Below the pieces are notes generated by a model. It was given only the letters and a program-made list of their open reading frames with translations, was not told where the DNA came from and made no database searches. A program made the position numbers and the translations under genes. Of a stretch of 64,000 bases of DNA, positions 48,601-59,129 are shown in pieces (within the stretch, counting starts at the first letter, position 1; each line of letters begins with the position of its first letter). This DNA comes from Geosiphon pyriformis (Eukaryota > Glomeromycota > Glomeromycetes > Archaeosporales > Geosiphonaceae): contig JAAOMT010000436.1 in NCBI GenBank assembly GCA_016748015.1, positions 2,129,037 through 2,193,036 of the forward strand. Reading direction: 5' to 3'.

Positions 48601-49179
48601 CAAGTCCTTCTCCACAAAACTGGAACTATGCCCACCTTTAGGCATAAATTTAAGAGATCTAACAAGCTTCTGAAAATAATCTTACCACAATGTTTCCACA
48701 ATTCATTAGGAATACCACTAAAACCAGCAGTTTTTCCATCTGGTAAATGTTTGACAACTTAAAAAAAACTCACTAAAACTAATAACATCTATAATATCAG
48801 AGAAAGTATTATCATCCACATATTGTAAAGAAACATACTGACGAGCCCAAGGAACAGAGAAGGGTGTAAATACTGACCATTTTCTGGTCTATTCTTCTAT
48901 TATCATATTAACTTTGGACTTAACATCACTAGGATTTAAAACAAGTTTATTATCTACCACCAAATAGTCAAGAACCACCTTGTAAAAAGGCTTATCCAAA
49001 ATACTTCTGATCATACAGTCTTTGTTCATACAAAAATTTTCTATCCTCTTATCAATAACATGTCTAATTGTAGCAGTCTTAGCAGCTTTGGTTTCATGCA
49101 TTTTGGAACAATAATAACTCTTCTTAAATCTGAACAGACAAACAAAAATTTCCACACTGTTGGTATCATTATTTAACAT
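45615..49179 (-). pseudogene. LINE-H ORF2 remnant: RT, RNase H
   Basis: Minus-strand order: SVEIFVCLFRFKKSYYCSK near 49140; VVDNKLVLNPSDVKSKVN near 48930; RT block HLPDGKTAGFSGIPNELWK near 48730; MIPKPYDWDDVL near 48580; intact FVDDTIWVG near 47990; and PHRYLGIFLSTN near 47790. RNase H has VFTDGSLKGLG near 46900, MAELQAVALVL near 46770, CLDSQAALNA near 46710 and VKRHSDVLGNICADTL near 46540. The zinc motif is partly lost (CLHCGEVEFSDYVFTC, His to Tyr). Several frame breaks (near 47520, 47630 and 46640) and stops are present. The stop TAG is read from 45617 to 45615. Confidence 0.85.
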
Positions 49180-49250
49180 GTTTTAAGCTTCAAAAATCTT
49201 ACTTTTATCAGCAACCAATCAAGTATTGAGAAGGAAATCAGTCTTAGAAG

Positions 49251-49796
49251 CATTACCAGACTGATATTTATATTTAAATTAAATTTATATAAAATTAAAA
49301 AATTTGGTTATAAAAGCAAATATTATTATAAATATTAATTTAAATCATATAAATTTATATATAAATTAGAAATTAATTATTAATTAATTTTTTAAATTAG
49401 CTATAAAACTTGTATTTATTAAGTTTATAAAATAATTTATAACAAAAAACTGTGATAAAATTTGCCAATAATAAAATTATTAAATTAATAATTTTTAAAT
49501 AATTTATTTTTATTTATAAAAATTTAATATATATATAATAAAAACTTATATAAATAAATTTTTATAAATTTTTAAAAATTGTTATTAAATACTTTTTTAT
49601 ATTTTATTAATAAACATAGTAACTTATAATTTTTATAATAAAAAACTTATATAATTAATTTTATATATTTATATTAAATATATAATTGTTTATTTTAAAG
49701 ATAAAATATTTTAAAAATTGTATTTATATTATATTAATTTTTAAAAATATAAATTTATGTTAAATTAAATTGTTTTTATTATTATATATAAAATAT
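49251..49796. other. AT-rich spacer without genes
   Basis: Nearly pure A/T between the 5' truncation of LINE-H and the old solo LTR. No feature is supported. Confidence 0.6.
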
Positions 49797-50250
49797 TGTT
49801 ACAGTTGAAAACCATAGTTTTTATTAGTTATTATATATATTAACTATTCCATTTTTAGATAATAATTATTGATCTGATTAATAACCCAATTATTGATCTA
49901 ATTATTGACTTAGTTATTGACTATTTTCAATAGTTATATAAGCAATAAATTTTTTAGTTGTAAAAAGACATGATCAAATATAAAAAATAAAAGAAATAAA
50001 ATAACAACTATTATCTTAATTTTTTTTATATTGCTTATTTTTCTTTCTTTACTTTTAAGTATCTGAATATTTTGGAATAAAAAATTATTTGTTGGCATTT
50101 ACTTATTTTTTTCTTAACTTATATAATTGTAATATTTGAAGATTATTGAATAAAATATAATTAAAGAGTATATTTAATATCTAATATTGAATTCTAAGAA
50201 CACAAACATAAGACATAAAATTATATCAATTTATTATTATTTGTTAACAG
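49797..50250. mobile_element. Old solo LTR, left part (interrupted by the young gypsy element)
   Basis: It starts TGTTACAGTTGAAAACCATAG, matching the first bases of the intact LTRs, then follows them in AT-decayed form (ATAGTTATATAAGCAATAA, TTGTTGGCATTTACTTA) until TTTGTTAACAG at 50250. The sequence resumes at 57895. The two parts sum to about 658 bp, the length of the intact LTRs (666 and 654 bp). Confidence 0.88.
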
Positions 50251-50342
50251 TGTTACAGTTGAAACACATAGTTTTTATTAATTATCACATGTATTAGCTA
50301 CTGATGTCATATAATTAACCACCCTATTTTTAGATAGTAATT

Positions 50343-50399
50343 GTTGACCTGATCAATGACATGACTGTTGACCTGATCATTGACCTGATCATTGACCAC
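50343..50399 (+). promoter_or_regulatory. Short repeats upstream of the LTR TATA box
   Basis: TTGACCTGATCA-type units repeat several times just upstream of CTATATAAG. The 5' LTR has one more unit than the 3' LTR. Their placement suggests an enhancer or upstream binding array; the binding factor is unknown. Confidence 0.45.
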
Positions 50400-50408
50400 T
50401 TTAAATAG

Positions 50409-50417
50409 CTATATAAG
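50409..50417 (+). promoter_or_regulatory. Likely LTR core promoter (TATA box)
   Basis: CTATATAAG occurs at the same position in the 3' LTR (57383-57391) and survives partly in the old LTR (TTATATAAG). The position in the first third of the LTR fits a U3 promoter. Confidence 0.6.
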
Positions 50418-50968
50418 TGATGATTCCCTTAGCTGTAGAAAGACATGATCAAAGTAACAAAATAAACAATATTAATTACTTCCTCTCATAATCACTTATT
50501 CCCCTTTCCTTACTTTCAAATATCTACTTGTTGGCATTCACATACCTTATCTTTTCCCCTTCTTGATTTGTATTTGTTAGAATTAGCCTGAGAAGCAATT
50601 GGCTTGCTCTTGTAATTCATTGAATAAAGAAACAATTGAAAAGTATAACAATACCTGTTATTGATTCTAAGAATCACCAAGTTGAAGCATAGAATAATAG
50701 CAGTGGTGTTATCTTGTTGACAATCACAGACTATTCCTCTACCTTCAGATTTAAGAAAAGATTAGCGACTGTGATTTTTATGAGACTGATCACACACATT
50801 GAATTCTTACTTATTCAATTCACTCCCTTATTGTAATTTCTTCTTTGTTTATTTCTATCATCATACAATACTGTTCTCCCTTGCTATTCATTAGCTTGTT
50901 ACTCCAACCCGTAACATAAAAGTGGTGCTCTCTGTGAGGTTGTCAAAATTCACTTATTCTCTCATTGT

Positions 50969-52522
50969 ATGGGTGATTACTCATATTTGCCACAGCAATC
51001 AGAAGAACACTTTGTAGCACACAACAGAAACGACCAAAGTTTCATTGAACTTAATCCTTTGCCCTCCTGCTTGATCTGCTTCCCCCTTGAAAAACAATCA
51101 AGTAGACAATTCCAAGACTTTTGGAACTGGTTCCTGAATGAGCATTCAGCTGAAACCTACACAGCTTATACAACCTATTACTTTGACCAAGCTTATTTTG
51201 AAAATGACTTTGAAGAAAAAAACAACAGTATCAATCAGCTTTTATATTCTGCAACCTTTGAACAACAGCCCCCTGATTTCGAATATCTGAATCATCAAAT
51301 CTACATTTGGATTGCTGCCCATCAAGCAACTGAAACTCTCTTTGAAACAGAAGAAAAAAGCTACCAAACTGCCCCTGTTTTTAATCTTTTATCAAGCGAA
51401 TCAGACTCGTCTACACAAACAGTTACCCCTGAACCAATGGCTAATGACCCCATGCAAGCAAACATTCTGGCCGCCCTCCAAGGTATACAAACTGCTCTAG
51501 GGCAAAGAAACAACACCCCAATATCATTATTTAGAGGTGATGCACAAAATCCAATTGAATGGTTGGATGACTTTGAAAGAGCTGCTACAGCCAATCAATA
51601 TGATGATGAGTACAAGTTCCAAATTGTTGGTGGCTACCTTCAAGGATCCCCTGCTACCTGGTTCTCACAAGAAACAGATGTCAATGCCCAGCAAAGAATT
51701 GTTAGATGGACATCAGCAAATGTGGGAGAAATCAACACTTCTTTTACTACCTGGTTTGAAAACAAGTTCAGAACCCCAATATTAATATCAAAATGGCATA
51801 TGGAATTGGAAAGAAAAACCCAAGGTCCCGGTAAAGTTGTAACCGAATACGTCAAAGCAATCAAAAAGTTAATCAAATGAGTAGACACTGGAAGAAATTG
51901 GACAGAAATCCAGAAAATTCACTCCTTCACAAAAGGATTGAGAACTGATCTATTGTATGCTCTTTGGCCCCTCCTGGCCCTGAAAAATAATCCCACCATG
52001 GTTATGGTCATTGAATTAGCACAAAGAATTGAAGACAACCAAAGGATGCACTTGGGATCCACACTACCAGTTTTTGCTCCTGTTCTTGTCATGGCTCCTG
52101 CCCCTCAAATGGCTGCTACTTCTTTTGCCACTCACACTCAAGATCCAAATGAACAGTTAATAGACAGACTTACAGCAAATCTTGCTTGGTTATTAGAACT
52201 CTTAGCTCAAGCAGTCAGAGAAAATCAGCAACCACAAAGACTCAGATTTGAACCACGCTTCAATCAGTCCCAGCAACCACCTTATCAAAGACAACAAAAT
52301 CGTGGCCCACTTGTATGCTATTGCTGTGGATTAACTAGACACTTTTCAAGAGATTGCAACAATCCTCTACTGCCACCACCAGTCCCCAGAAACAATGATG
52401 CTCAGAACAACAGGATCAACAACAACAATGTGCCCAACCAAAGACCCAATCATGCCAACATCAATTTCTTTGGAGAGGATCCCTTAGTTGAAGCCACTGT
52501 TTATCAGCCTTTAAACTGGTAG
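50969..52522 (+). pseudogene. gypsy gag (capsid and CCHC nucleocapsid)
   Basis: ATG at 50969, about 50 bp after the 5' LTR. An acidic N-terminal part is followed by a capsid-like region (FRGDAQNPIEWLDDFE near 51530; LQGSPATWFSQ near 51640; FTTWFENKFRTP near 51742). One in-frame TGA lies at 51878-51880, likely from CGA or TGG. A Gln/Pro-rich stretch and a nucleocapsid knuckle CYCCGLTRHFSRDC (near 52317; CX2CX4HX4C) follow. The gag frame ends TAG at 52520-52522, four bases after a slippery heptamer. Gag packages the element RNA in virus-like particles. Confidence 0.88.
52510..52516 (+). promoter_or_regulatory. Programmed -1 ribosomal frameshift site (U UUA AAC)
   Basis: In the gag frame the codons are CCT TTA AAC TGG TAG. 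TTTAAAC is the canonical X XXY YYZ slippery heptamer. A -1 slip gives CTG GTA GGT, the start of the open pol frame (LVGAPPKDES...). A 10-bp palindrome AGGTGCACCT follows immediately; whether a stem or pseudoknot forms further downstream is not established. This would set the Gag to Gag-Pol ratio. Confidence 0.75.
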
Positions 52523-55203
52523 GTGCACCTCCAAAGGATGAGAGTGCAAGCCAACCAGAAGAAAACCCTTTTTACGCTTTTAACTTAACTGATAATGACC
52601 ATGACATGGATGAATTAGCAATCAACCCCTCTGAATCCACAAGAAAGAAGAAGAAAGCCAAAGTTGATTTTGTTCTAGACCCCAATAAAGCTTCTACATC
52701 AACTGCTGACAACAATGAGCCTCCAAAAGCCAAAGTTTTCAAGAATCCTCCAAAGTTGGAACCCCCAGAAATAGTACAAAAATCCAGTTCCTATTCTGTT
52801 GTCAAAGACCTTATAGAAACCCCAGCACATATAACCTTTGGCCAATTGATGACCCATCTACAATTCAGAAAAGATCTTCGCAAATTCCTGATTCTAAAAA
52901 AAAAGACACCCAAAACCAACAAATGCCTTTGCCAAGCTGGACTTACTGACAATAGCAATGTCACTCCTCTAATTTGTAAAGCCCAAGTGGCTGGCTATTT
53001 TATCAATTTGATCCTAGACAGTGGATCATCTGTTAGTGTTATTGCCAAACACTTTCTTGAAGCAATTGGCAGAAAAATTAATGAACCATCCACACAACCA
53101 ATAACCAATGTGCATGGTAATAAGAAGAAAGGGCTTGGCATAGCCAAAGCTATTCCTGTTCGCATCAATGACATCAGTATTGAAACTGATATGGAAGTGT
53201 CTGAAGCAAAAGAATACACCATCATTGTTGGCAATGAATGGCTCAAAAAAGCAAAGGCTTTGCTTAATTATGAACTCTGTGAACTAATCATCAAATGTGG
53301 TGAGAAACCCATTGTGGTTAAGTGTCGCCATTGGACAACTCCCCCAGTACTCAAGCAGAGTCCAGAAGAAAATGAATCAGATGAATCAGATGATGAAGAA
53401 AGTAAGGAAGAAGAAAAACAAGAAGAACAAGAAGAAACTGCTGAATTCGTCTATACCATCTTCACTAGCAATGGCAAACCACTAGATAATGTCAAGGCAG
53501 ATAAAAAAGGAATCATTGTCAATGGCAAGCTGATCTGCTGGCCTTATTATAACATGCTTAGAAGAATCTTTGACAGAAAGCCAGGCAAGAAAGCCAAATA
53601 CATTTATTGGTGACATGGTCCTTGTGCCCGGTGCTGGTGCGACAAACCATTGTACTCTTCTAGTAATGAATGCATGTCCTGTCTGATCTATTACAAAGAT
53701 TGAGAACCAATCAGCTTAATACCCTGAGAGGAAATAAAAGAAGTCCAAAAGTCCTTTAAAAACAAACCATCTGAAATCCAATCACTGGTTGTAGAACAAA
53801 GAGAATTCTCTCCAGAAGAATGAAAAGTAGATATTGAAAACCTGCTGGCTAGAAACAGCCCAGTTATCTCAAAAGAAAGTGAACCTCCTGGATGTAAACA
53901 TGTGATACAACACACCATCATCACCAGAGAAACTCACCTCATCTATTTGAAGCCCTATCAATCCAACAGGCACAATGATGAGTTTATAAAAAAGAAAATA
54001 ACCCGAATGAAAACCCTTGGATTCATACAGAAAACCAAGAGTGAATGGACATTCCCAGTTGTAGTAGTATCCAAGAAAGGAGAAACCCTATGCTTTTGTG
54101 TTGACTATTGCCAATTAAATGCCATTACTGAAAAAGACATGTACCCACTTTCCAAGATTGATGCAATGCTAGACCAATTCCATGGTGCCGCTTTCTTTTC
54201 AACCATTGACTTAACTGTTGGATTCTGGCAAGTAGAGATGGATCCAGAAAGCAGAAAAAAAACTGCTTTTATCACCAAGTATGGTACCTACGAATTCACA
54301 GTTATGCCTTTTGGTCTCACAAATGCTTTTCCCACATTTCAACGCTTAATGGACAAAGTATTTGAATCAGTAAAAGAAAACTTTGTTCTAGTCTACTTGG
54401 ACGACATAATGGTATACTCAAAAACCTGGGATGAACACCTTAAACATTTGCAAAAGGTTTTTGACCTCCTTAGAAATGCTGGTCTCAAGATCAATCCAAT
54501 CAAATCATTCTTTGGATGTCAATTCATTTAGTTCCTTGGCCATCTTATTACAAAAGATAGAATCTTCCCTGATCCAGCCAAAATTGAAAAAGTTCAAAAC
54601 ATTAGACAACCAATAAATGTTCATGAACTATGCTTTTTTCTTGGTTTGGCCTCTTATTATCACAAGTTTGTCAAGGATTTCTCTAAAATTGCTGTTCTTC
54701 TCAATCAGCTACTTAGAAAAAACATCAATTATTACTGGGGCACTCATCAACAAAAAGCATTTGAAATTCTGAAGGAAAAACTGGTTACAGAACCCATTCT
54801 CATGCAACCTAATCTGGATCAACCTTTTATCCTCCACACTGATGCATCTGGCTATGGACTTGGTGCTGTTCTTTCCCAAAAAAATGAAGATAACAGAGAA
54901 CATGTCATAGTATATGCCAGTAGAACTCTCACACCAGCAGAAAAGAACTACTCAGTTACTGAGCAGGAATGCTTAAGAGTAGTTTGGGCTACCAGCTACT
55001 GGGACAAATATCTTAAGGGTGTGAAATTTTTGGTGGTAACAGATCACCAAGCTTTGGTTTGGCTACGCAACAAAAGAAACCTGGAACATAAATGGATAAC
55101 TCACTGGATACTCCACTTGGACGAATTCGACTATGACATTCAACACTGCAAAGGAGCTAATCATCAAAACACCAATACTCTCTTCAGACTTACCATCCAG
55201 TGA
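52517..55203 (+). pseudogene. gypsy pol: protease, RT, RNase H
   Basis: Frame -1 relative to gag. Aspartic protease: LDSGSSVSVIAKHF near 53015 (DSGS active site). An acidic Glu/Lys stretch lies near 53370. A Cys-rich stretch lies near 53622. RT: VVSKKGETLCFCVDYCQLN near 54067, FFSTIDLTVGFWQV near 54193, FVLVYLDDIMVYSKT near 54382 (catalytic YLDD). RNase H: LHTDASGYGLGAVLSQ near 54831, ending FRLTIQ. Stops within the single frame at 53611, 53701, 53725, 53821 and 54529 fit Trp/Arg/Gln losses. No frameshift until about 55205. Confidence 0.9.
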
Positions 55204-55262
55204 TGGTAAAACCCTCTCAAACCAAACCAACTTAATTATTTGTAACTTTCTCACAAACAAAC

Positions 55263-56509
55263 ATGATAATGGACTTGGACAACTACTCTGCTTTAATGAA
55301 ATTTTTGAGTAAAAGACAATACCTGCCAGACTATAATCGACAGCAAAGAGAACATTTGCACAAACAATCAAATTTTTATTTGATTTGCCAGAACCAGTTA
55401 TATAAAAGAAATAGAAAAAATCCTGACCGCCCCCAGAGAGTCATTAGATTTGAAGAAAGAGAAATTGTGATCTACAATATGTACATTAATCCATTAGCTG
55501 AACACTTTGGAAAAACAAAAACAATTCAGAAAACTTTAGCTCGCTATTATTGGCTACTTTGGAAAAAGACATTGCTGAATATATCAAAATCTGTGATATC
55601 TGCCAAAGAAGAGAAAAACCCAATTGCAAAGAAGATATCCATCCAATCTCTGTTGGTCAACCATTTGATAAAATTGGTATAGATGTTGTTGGACTTTTAA
55701 CAGTAACTCCTGATGGCAATAGATACATTATTATAGCTACCAACTATCTTACAAAGTCGGTAGAAGCAAGAGCCACCCCAGATCAAACAGCAGTCTCAAT
55801 TGCCAATTTCATTTATGAAGATATTATCTGTCGCCACAGCTGCCCCAAAGAACTTTTATCTGATAGAGAAAGAGCTTTTCTCAGTACACTGGTTGAAGAA
55901 CTTTGCAAAAAAATGGGAATACATCATAAACTCTCTTCCTCTTATCACCCCCAAACAAATGGCCTAGTAGAACGTTTCAATAGAACACTATGTGAAACCT
56001 TAGCCAAAATCAGTGAAAAAACCAACCTATGGGACAAAGTATTGCCTTCAGCCTTGTTTGCTTACAGAACTGTGAATCATGACATAACAAGTTATAAACC
56101 CTTTTATCTGCTCTATGGACGAATGGCAACTCTACCAATAGAAACAATACCTTTTGAAGAAATAACAATAGGAGATTACAAGGACATTTTGCAAAGAAGA
56201 CTTGGTACCATTCTTGACTCATTAGTAGAAGCACGGATAATTGCCTTTGAAAAAATAAAACAGATTCAAGAGAAGCTCAAAAAGAAAAAGATCTATAAAA
56301 CACTTTTCTTAAGTGTTGGTGACTTAGTTTTAGAATACCGTTTAGACAAAGACAATGTCTATGGTGATAAATTCTCTAGCTGGTGGAAAGAACCCTTTAT
56401 AGTCAACAAAGTTTTGAACAATGGTTCTTATATCTTACAAGATTAATATAGAACAATATTCAGTGATTGCCCTGTTCATGGCACGCAACTCAAGAAATAT
56501 CACAAATGA
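55263..56509 (+). pseudogene. gypsy integrase (frameshifted)
   Basis: The N-terminal zinc region (AEHFGKTKTIQKTLARYYW) reads in one frame to about 55555. A single-base loss in W(x)TLEKDIAEY moves the rest (CDICQRRE onward) into another frame. The HHCC finger appears to miss its first His. The catalytic core is complete: GIDVVGLL near 55678, LLSDRERAF near 55855, NGLVERFN near 55961, with exactly 35 residues between the second Asp and Glu (D-D35-E). The C-terminal GDLVL...WWKEPFIV...GSYIL module fits the GPY/F domain. The stop TAA at 56444 is probably secondary, and the frame continues to TGA at 56507. Confidence 0.9.
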
Positions 56510-56610
56510 CCTAATTGGTTACCTGTTGTGGTAATACCGATCCAAATAATCAGCAAAAATTAGATATAAATAAATGCACCATTCCCAAAACAGAGGTATC
56601 TTCAATCGAC

Positions 56611-57267
56611 ATGAACAATTATTTCCTGGATCAAAACATTTAAAACGCTTTCTATACTCTCCATAAGTACTGGATCAAGAACTATCCAAATGTTACTCTG
56701 ACTATTGAAAAACAAACCACTATAACAGACAACAGTAGAACTCATACTGTTATTAGACCAAAGAAAACAACTACCAGAAGAGAAAGAATTGGTGGCAAAA
56801 TGGATAAATACCTGCTGGAAAGCATAACAGCAGTGATACTTTCACCTTCCAGCACAATTGGAAAAACAATACAAGAAATCTTGCCCATAGACAAAAACTT
56901 GTCATATGGAAAACAACTAAAACTCTATGGTCATTTTGGTGAAATCATAGAAAACATAAAGCTCATGAAAAAAACAACTTCAGAAATACAAATGGAAATT
57001 TTGGGCATTATACAATTGGATGTCCCAAGAGTTTTGACCATTGCAAGAAGAGCCAGAACTCTTATACAAAGATTTGGTCTCTTGGATACAAAGCTTATTT
57101 CGCCTCAAATACTATATACTCTATCCACAAAAGACTTCAACAAACTAGTTAGTTTTGAGTTAGACAAAACCCTTTACATAGACTATTCCATAAATAGTTT
57201 GATTTCGCCAGAGCTTAATCTCTTTGGAGAGGATGATGTTATAATTGAAACACATAGTTTTTATTAA
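56611..57267 (+). pseudogene. Unrecognised extra ORF between integrase and 3' LTR
   Basis: A reading frame of 218 codons from ATG 56611 has one internal stop (TAA at 56641, fitting CAA to TAA). The main open part starts at ATG 56800 (155 aa). It contains HKYWIKNYPNVTLTIEK, an Arg/Lys-rich patch (RPKKTTTRRERIGGK), and then an Ile/Leu-rich helical part (VPRVLTIARRARTLIQRFG). No membrane segment or signal peptide is visible, so it does not look like an env. It extends about 30 bp into the 3' LTR. Function unknown. Confidence 0.55.
57222..57236 (+). promoter_or_regulatory. Polypurine tract of gypsy element
   Basis: TTGGAGAGGATGA lies directly before the 3' LTR start. Its position and purine richness fit the primer site for plus-strand synthesis. 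The matching primer-binding site after the 5' LTR (50917 onward, TAAAAGTGGTGCTCTC) could not be assigned to a tRNA. Confidence 0.55.
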
Positions 57268-57890
57268 TTATCACATGTATTAGCTACTAATATCATATAA
57301 TTAGCCACCCTATTTTTAGATAGTAATCGTTGACTTGATCAATGACCTAACCATTGACCTGGTTGTTGACCACTTTAGATAGCTATATAAGCGATGATTC
57401 CCTTAGCTGTAGAAAGACATGATCAAAGTAATGAAATAAATAATATCAATTACTTCCTCTCATAATCGCTTATTCTCCTTTCCTTACCTTCAAGTATCTA
57501 CTTGTTGGCATTCACATACCTTATCTTTTCCCCTTCTTGATTTGTATTTGTTAGAATTAGCCTGAGAAGCAATTGGCTTGCTCTTGTAATTCATTGAATA
57601 AAGAAACAATTGAAAAGTACAACAATACCTGTTATTGATTCTAAGAATTGCTGAGTTGAGGCATAGAATAATAGTAGCAGTGTTATCTTGTTAACAATCA
57701 CGGACTATTTTTCTACCTTCAGATTTAAGAAAAGATTAGTGACTGTGATTTTTATGAGACTGATCACACACATTGAATTCCTACTTATTCAATTCGCTCT
57801 CTTATTGTAATTCCTTCTTTGTTTATTTCCATTACCATACAATACTGTTCTTCCTTGCTATCTGTTAGCTTGTTACTCCAACCTGTAACA
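57237..57890 (+). repeat. 3' LTR of gypsy element
   Basis: 654 bp, begins TGTTATAATTG and ends CCTGTAACA. It is collinear with the 5' LTR except for one missing 12-bp unit upstream of the TATA box. CpGs lost in one LTR are kept in the other at several places (AGTGATG against AGCGATG after the TATA box). Confidence 0.95.
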
Positions 57891-58098
57891 ACAGTATAGA
57901 CTATCTTTCTACCTTCAAATTTTTCAGTTATTCTTTGAAAAAACTAACAACTAAGATATTTTATAAGACTAATCTCACACATTAAATTTATATTCATTTA
58001 ATTTACTTTTTAAAGTTGAATTTTTTTTGATTAATTTTATTATCCTACAAATTTGTTTTTTCTTGCTATCTGTTAACTTATTATTCCAAACTATAACA
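57891..58098. mobile_element. Old solo LTR, right part
   Basis: After the duplicated ACAG the old LTR resumes: TATAGACTATCTTTCTACC matches ACGGACTATTTTTCTACC of the intact 3' LTR, and it runs to CCAAACTATAACA at 58098. No internal region of the old element remains outside, so it was a solo LTR before the young insertion. Confidence 0.88.
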
Positions 58099-58447
58099 AT
58101 ATAAACAAATTAAATATGTGTTAACAAAATATAACTTACATAAAAAAAATTTTAATCATATTAAAAAAATGTTAATTTAATTGTTAATTAGTAATAATTA
58201 GTATACTATAATAAGATAGAATTTTTAAATCATAGTTTTATTTACAGTTCAAATTTGTTTGCTTGTAAAAATCTTTTGGATAAATGTTTTTTTTTGGAAA
58301 TTCTTAACTAATACAACTTTGGTCTTTCTTTAATTATTGGTTTTATGTGTTTCTAATATAAATTTATACACAATTTTGTGCAAAAAATTTGTGCTTAAGA
58401 AATAGTTAGAGGAGATTAAAATTTTTCTTAGAAATGTCAATTTTGCC

Positions 58448-58729
58448 ATGGCTGAATTAATTAAATTTGTTCAAAGTTTGGTTGTTAGTTATAGGGAACA
58501 AATTTAAGTACTTAATTTAAAGCTTTATATTAATATAGATTATAAAAATTTGTTAAATAAGAATGGCTTTTTATTTAATATTGTTCACAGTTTTTCTGCT
58601 AAAATCTTAGATAATATTACTTGGTTATTGGAGATTAAAAAAAGTTATGCTATTAGTTTTGATTTTAGAATTAGTTACTTGTTTTTTACAAGCATAATTT
58701 AAAGAGTTTTTGTTAATATAGTTATATAG
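58448..58729 (+). pseudogene. Element J ORF remnant
   Basis: The frame from ATG 58448 (MAELIKFVQSLVVSYREQI) runs to the conserved tail stop TAG at 58727 with two internal TAA codons, the first fitting CAA. The peptide is helical and Leu/Ile/Lys-rich, with no zinc or catalytic motif. The N-terminal part of the parent ORF is missing. Function unknown; by position it resembles the helical C-terminus of the ORF1-only elements. Confidence 0.45.
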
Positions 58730-58860
58730 TATAGCCTTAATTAGTTAAATAACTAATTACATATAGCAAATATGTGAATTATATTTAATTAAAAACTTTA
58801 AATAATTATATTGTATTAGATAGTAATTGGATTTTACTTATAAATACAAATAATTAATAT
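58727..58860 (+). repeat. Shared LINE 3' tail, copy 8
   Basis: The stem TAATTAGTT (58738-58746) pairs perfectly with AACTAATTA (58751-58759) around a 4-nt loop, with no G-U pairs. The distal TATTGTATTAGATAGTAATTGG matches the other tails. Confidence 0.85.
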
Positions 58861-59129
58861 ATATATATATTAAAAATATGATTTTTATTATTTATCTTAT
58901 TGTTTTTGATAATAAAATCTAAATTTAAATTGTAATAGTGCTTTTATTAATTTTTTATTTGGTGTCTTTTTAAATAATAATTTATTTACAAATAATATAT
59001 ATTTTTTATTAATATTGACTTTTTTAGAATTAAAATTAATATATATTAAAAAAAATATAAAGTTTTTTTTAATAAAATTTACAAATTTTATATTTAAATT
59101 GAAGTTTGTTTTTTTATTTTTTTATTACA

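Larger units (their letters stand above)
45495..49250 (-). mobile_element. LINE-H: 5'-truncated LINE on the minus strand
   Basis: Read on the minus strand, it begins in the linker before RT (about 49200), runs through RT and RNase H, and ends in the shared tail at 45495. It is less AT-decayed than its neighbour G. Its tail meets the tail of G in convergent orientation. Confidence 0.85.
50251..50916 (+). repeat. 5' LTR of gypsy element
   Basis: 666 bp, TGTTAC at the start and GTAACA at the end (6-bp inverted ends). It contains a TATA-like CTATATAAG at 50409-50417 and a TTGAATAAAG polyadenylation-type signal near 50621. It differs from the 3' LTR by scattered, mostly transition changes and by one extra 12-bp repeat unit (CTGATCATTGAC). 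Confidence 0.95.
50251..57890 (+). mobile_element. Ty3/gypsy LTR retrotransposon, nested in an older LTR of its family
   Basis: Two LTRs flank gag, protease, RT, RNase H and integrase in that order. RT-RNH before integrase is the Ty3/gypsy (Metaviridae) order. The LTRs start TGTTA and end TAACA. A 4-bp ACAG flanks both ends (50247-50250 and 57891-57894) as the apparent target duplication. The LTRs are close to each other and much less AT-shifted than the LTR they sit in, so insertion is fairly recent, but stops and frameshifts show the copy is now defective. Total length is 7.6 kb. Confidence 0.93.
58400..58860 (+). mobile_element. Element J: short fragment with the shared LINE tail and a third kind of ORF
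   Basis: The body does not match LINE ORF2 3' ends or the ORF1 of E/F as far as I can read, yet the sequence ends in the same stop codon, stem-loop and distal tail. It is probably a 5'-truncated copy of another non-autonomous family. It lies between the old solo LTR and the tail of LINE-I. Confidence 0.6.

Noticed and set aside
51361-51888. Minus-strand open frames inside gag
   Set aside because: Shadows of the gypsy gag frame, which carries capsid and zinc-knuckle motifs on the + strand.
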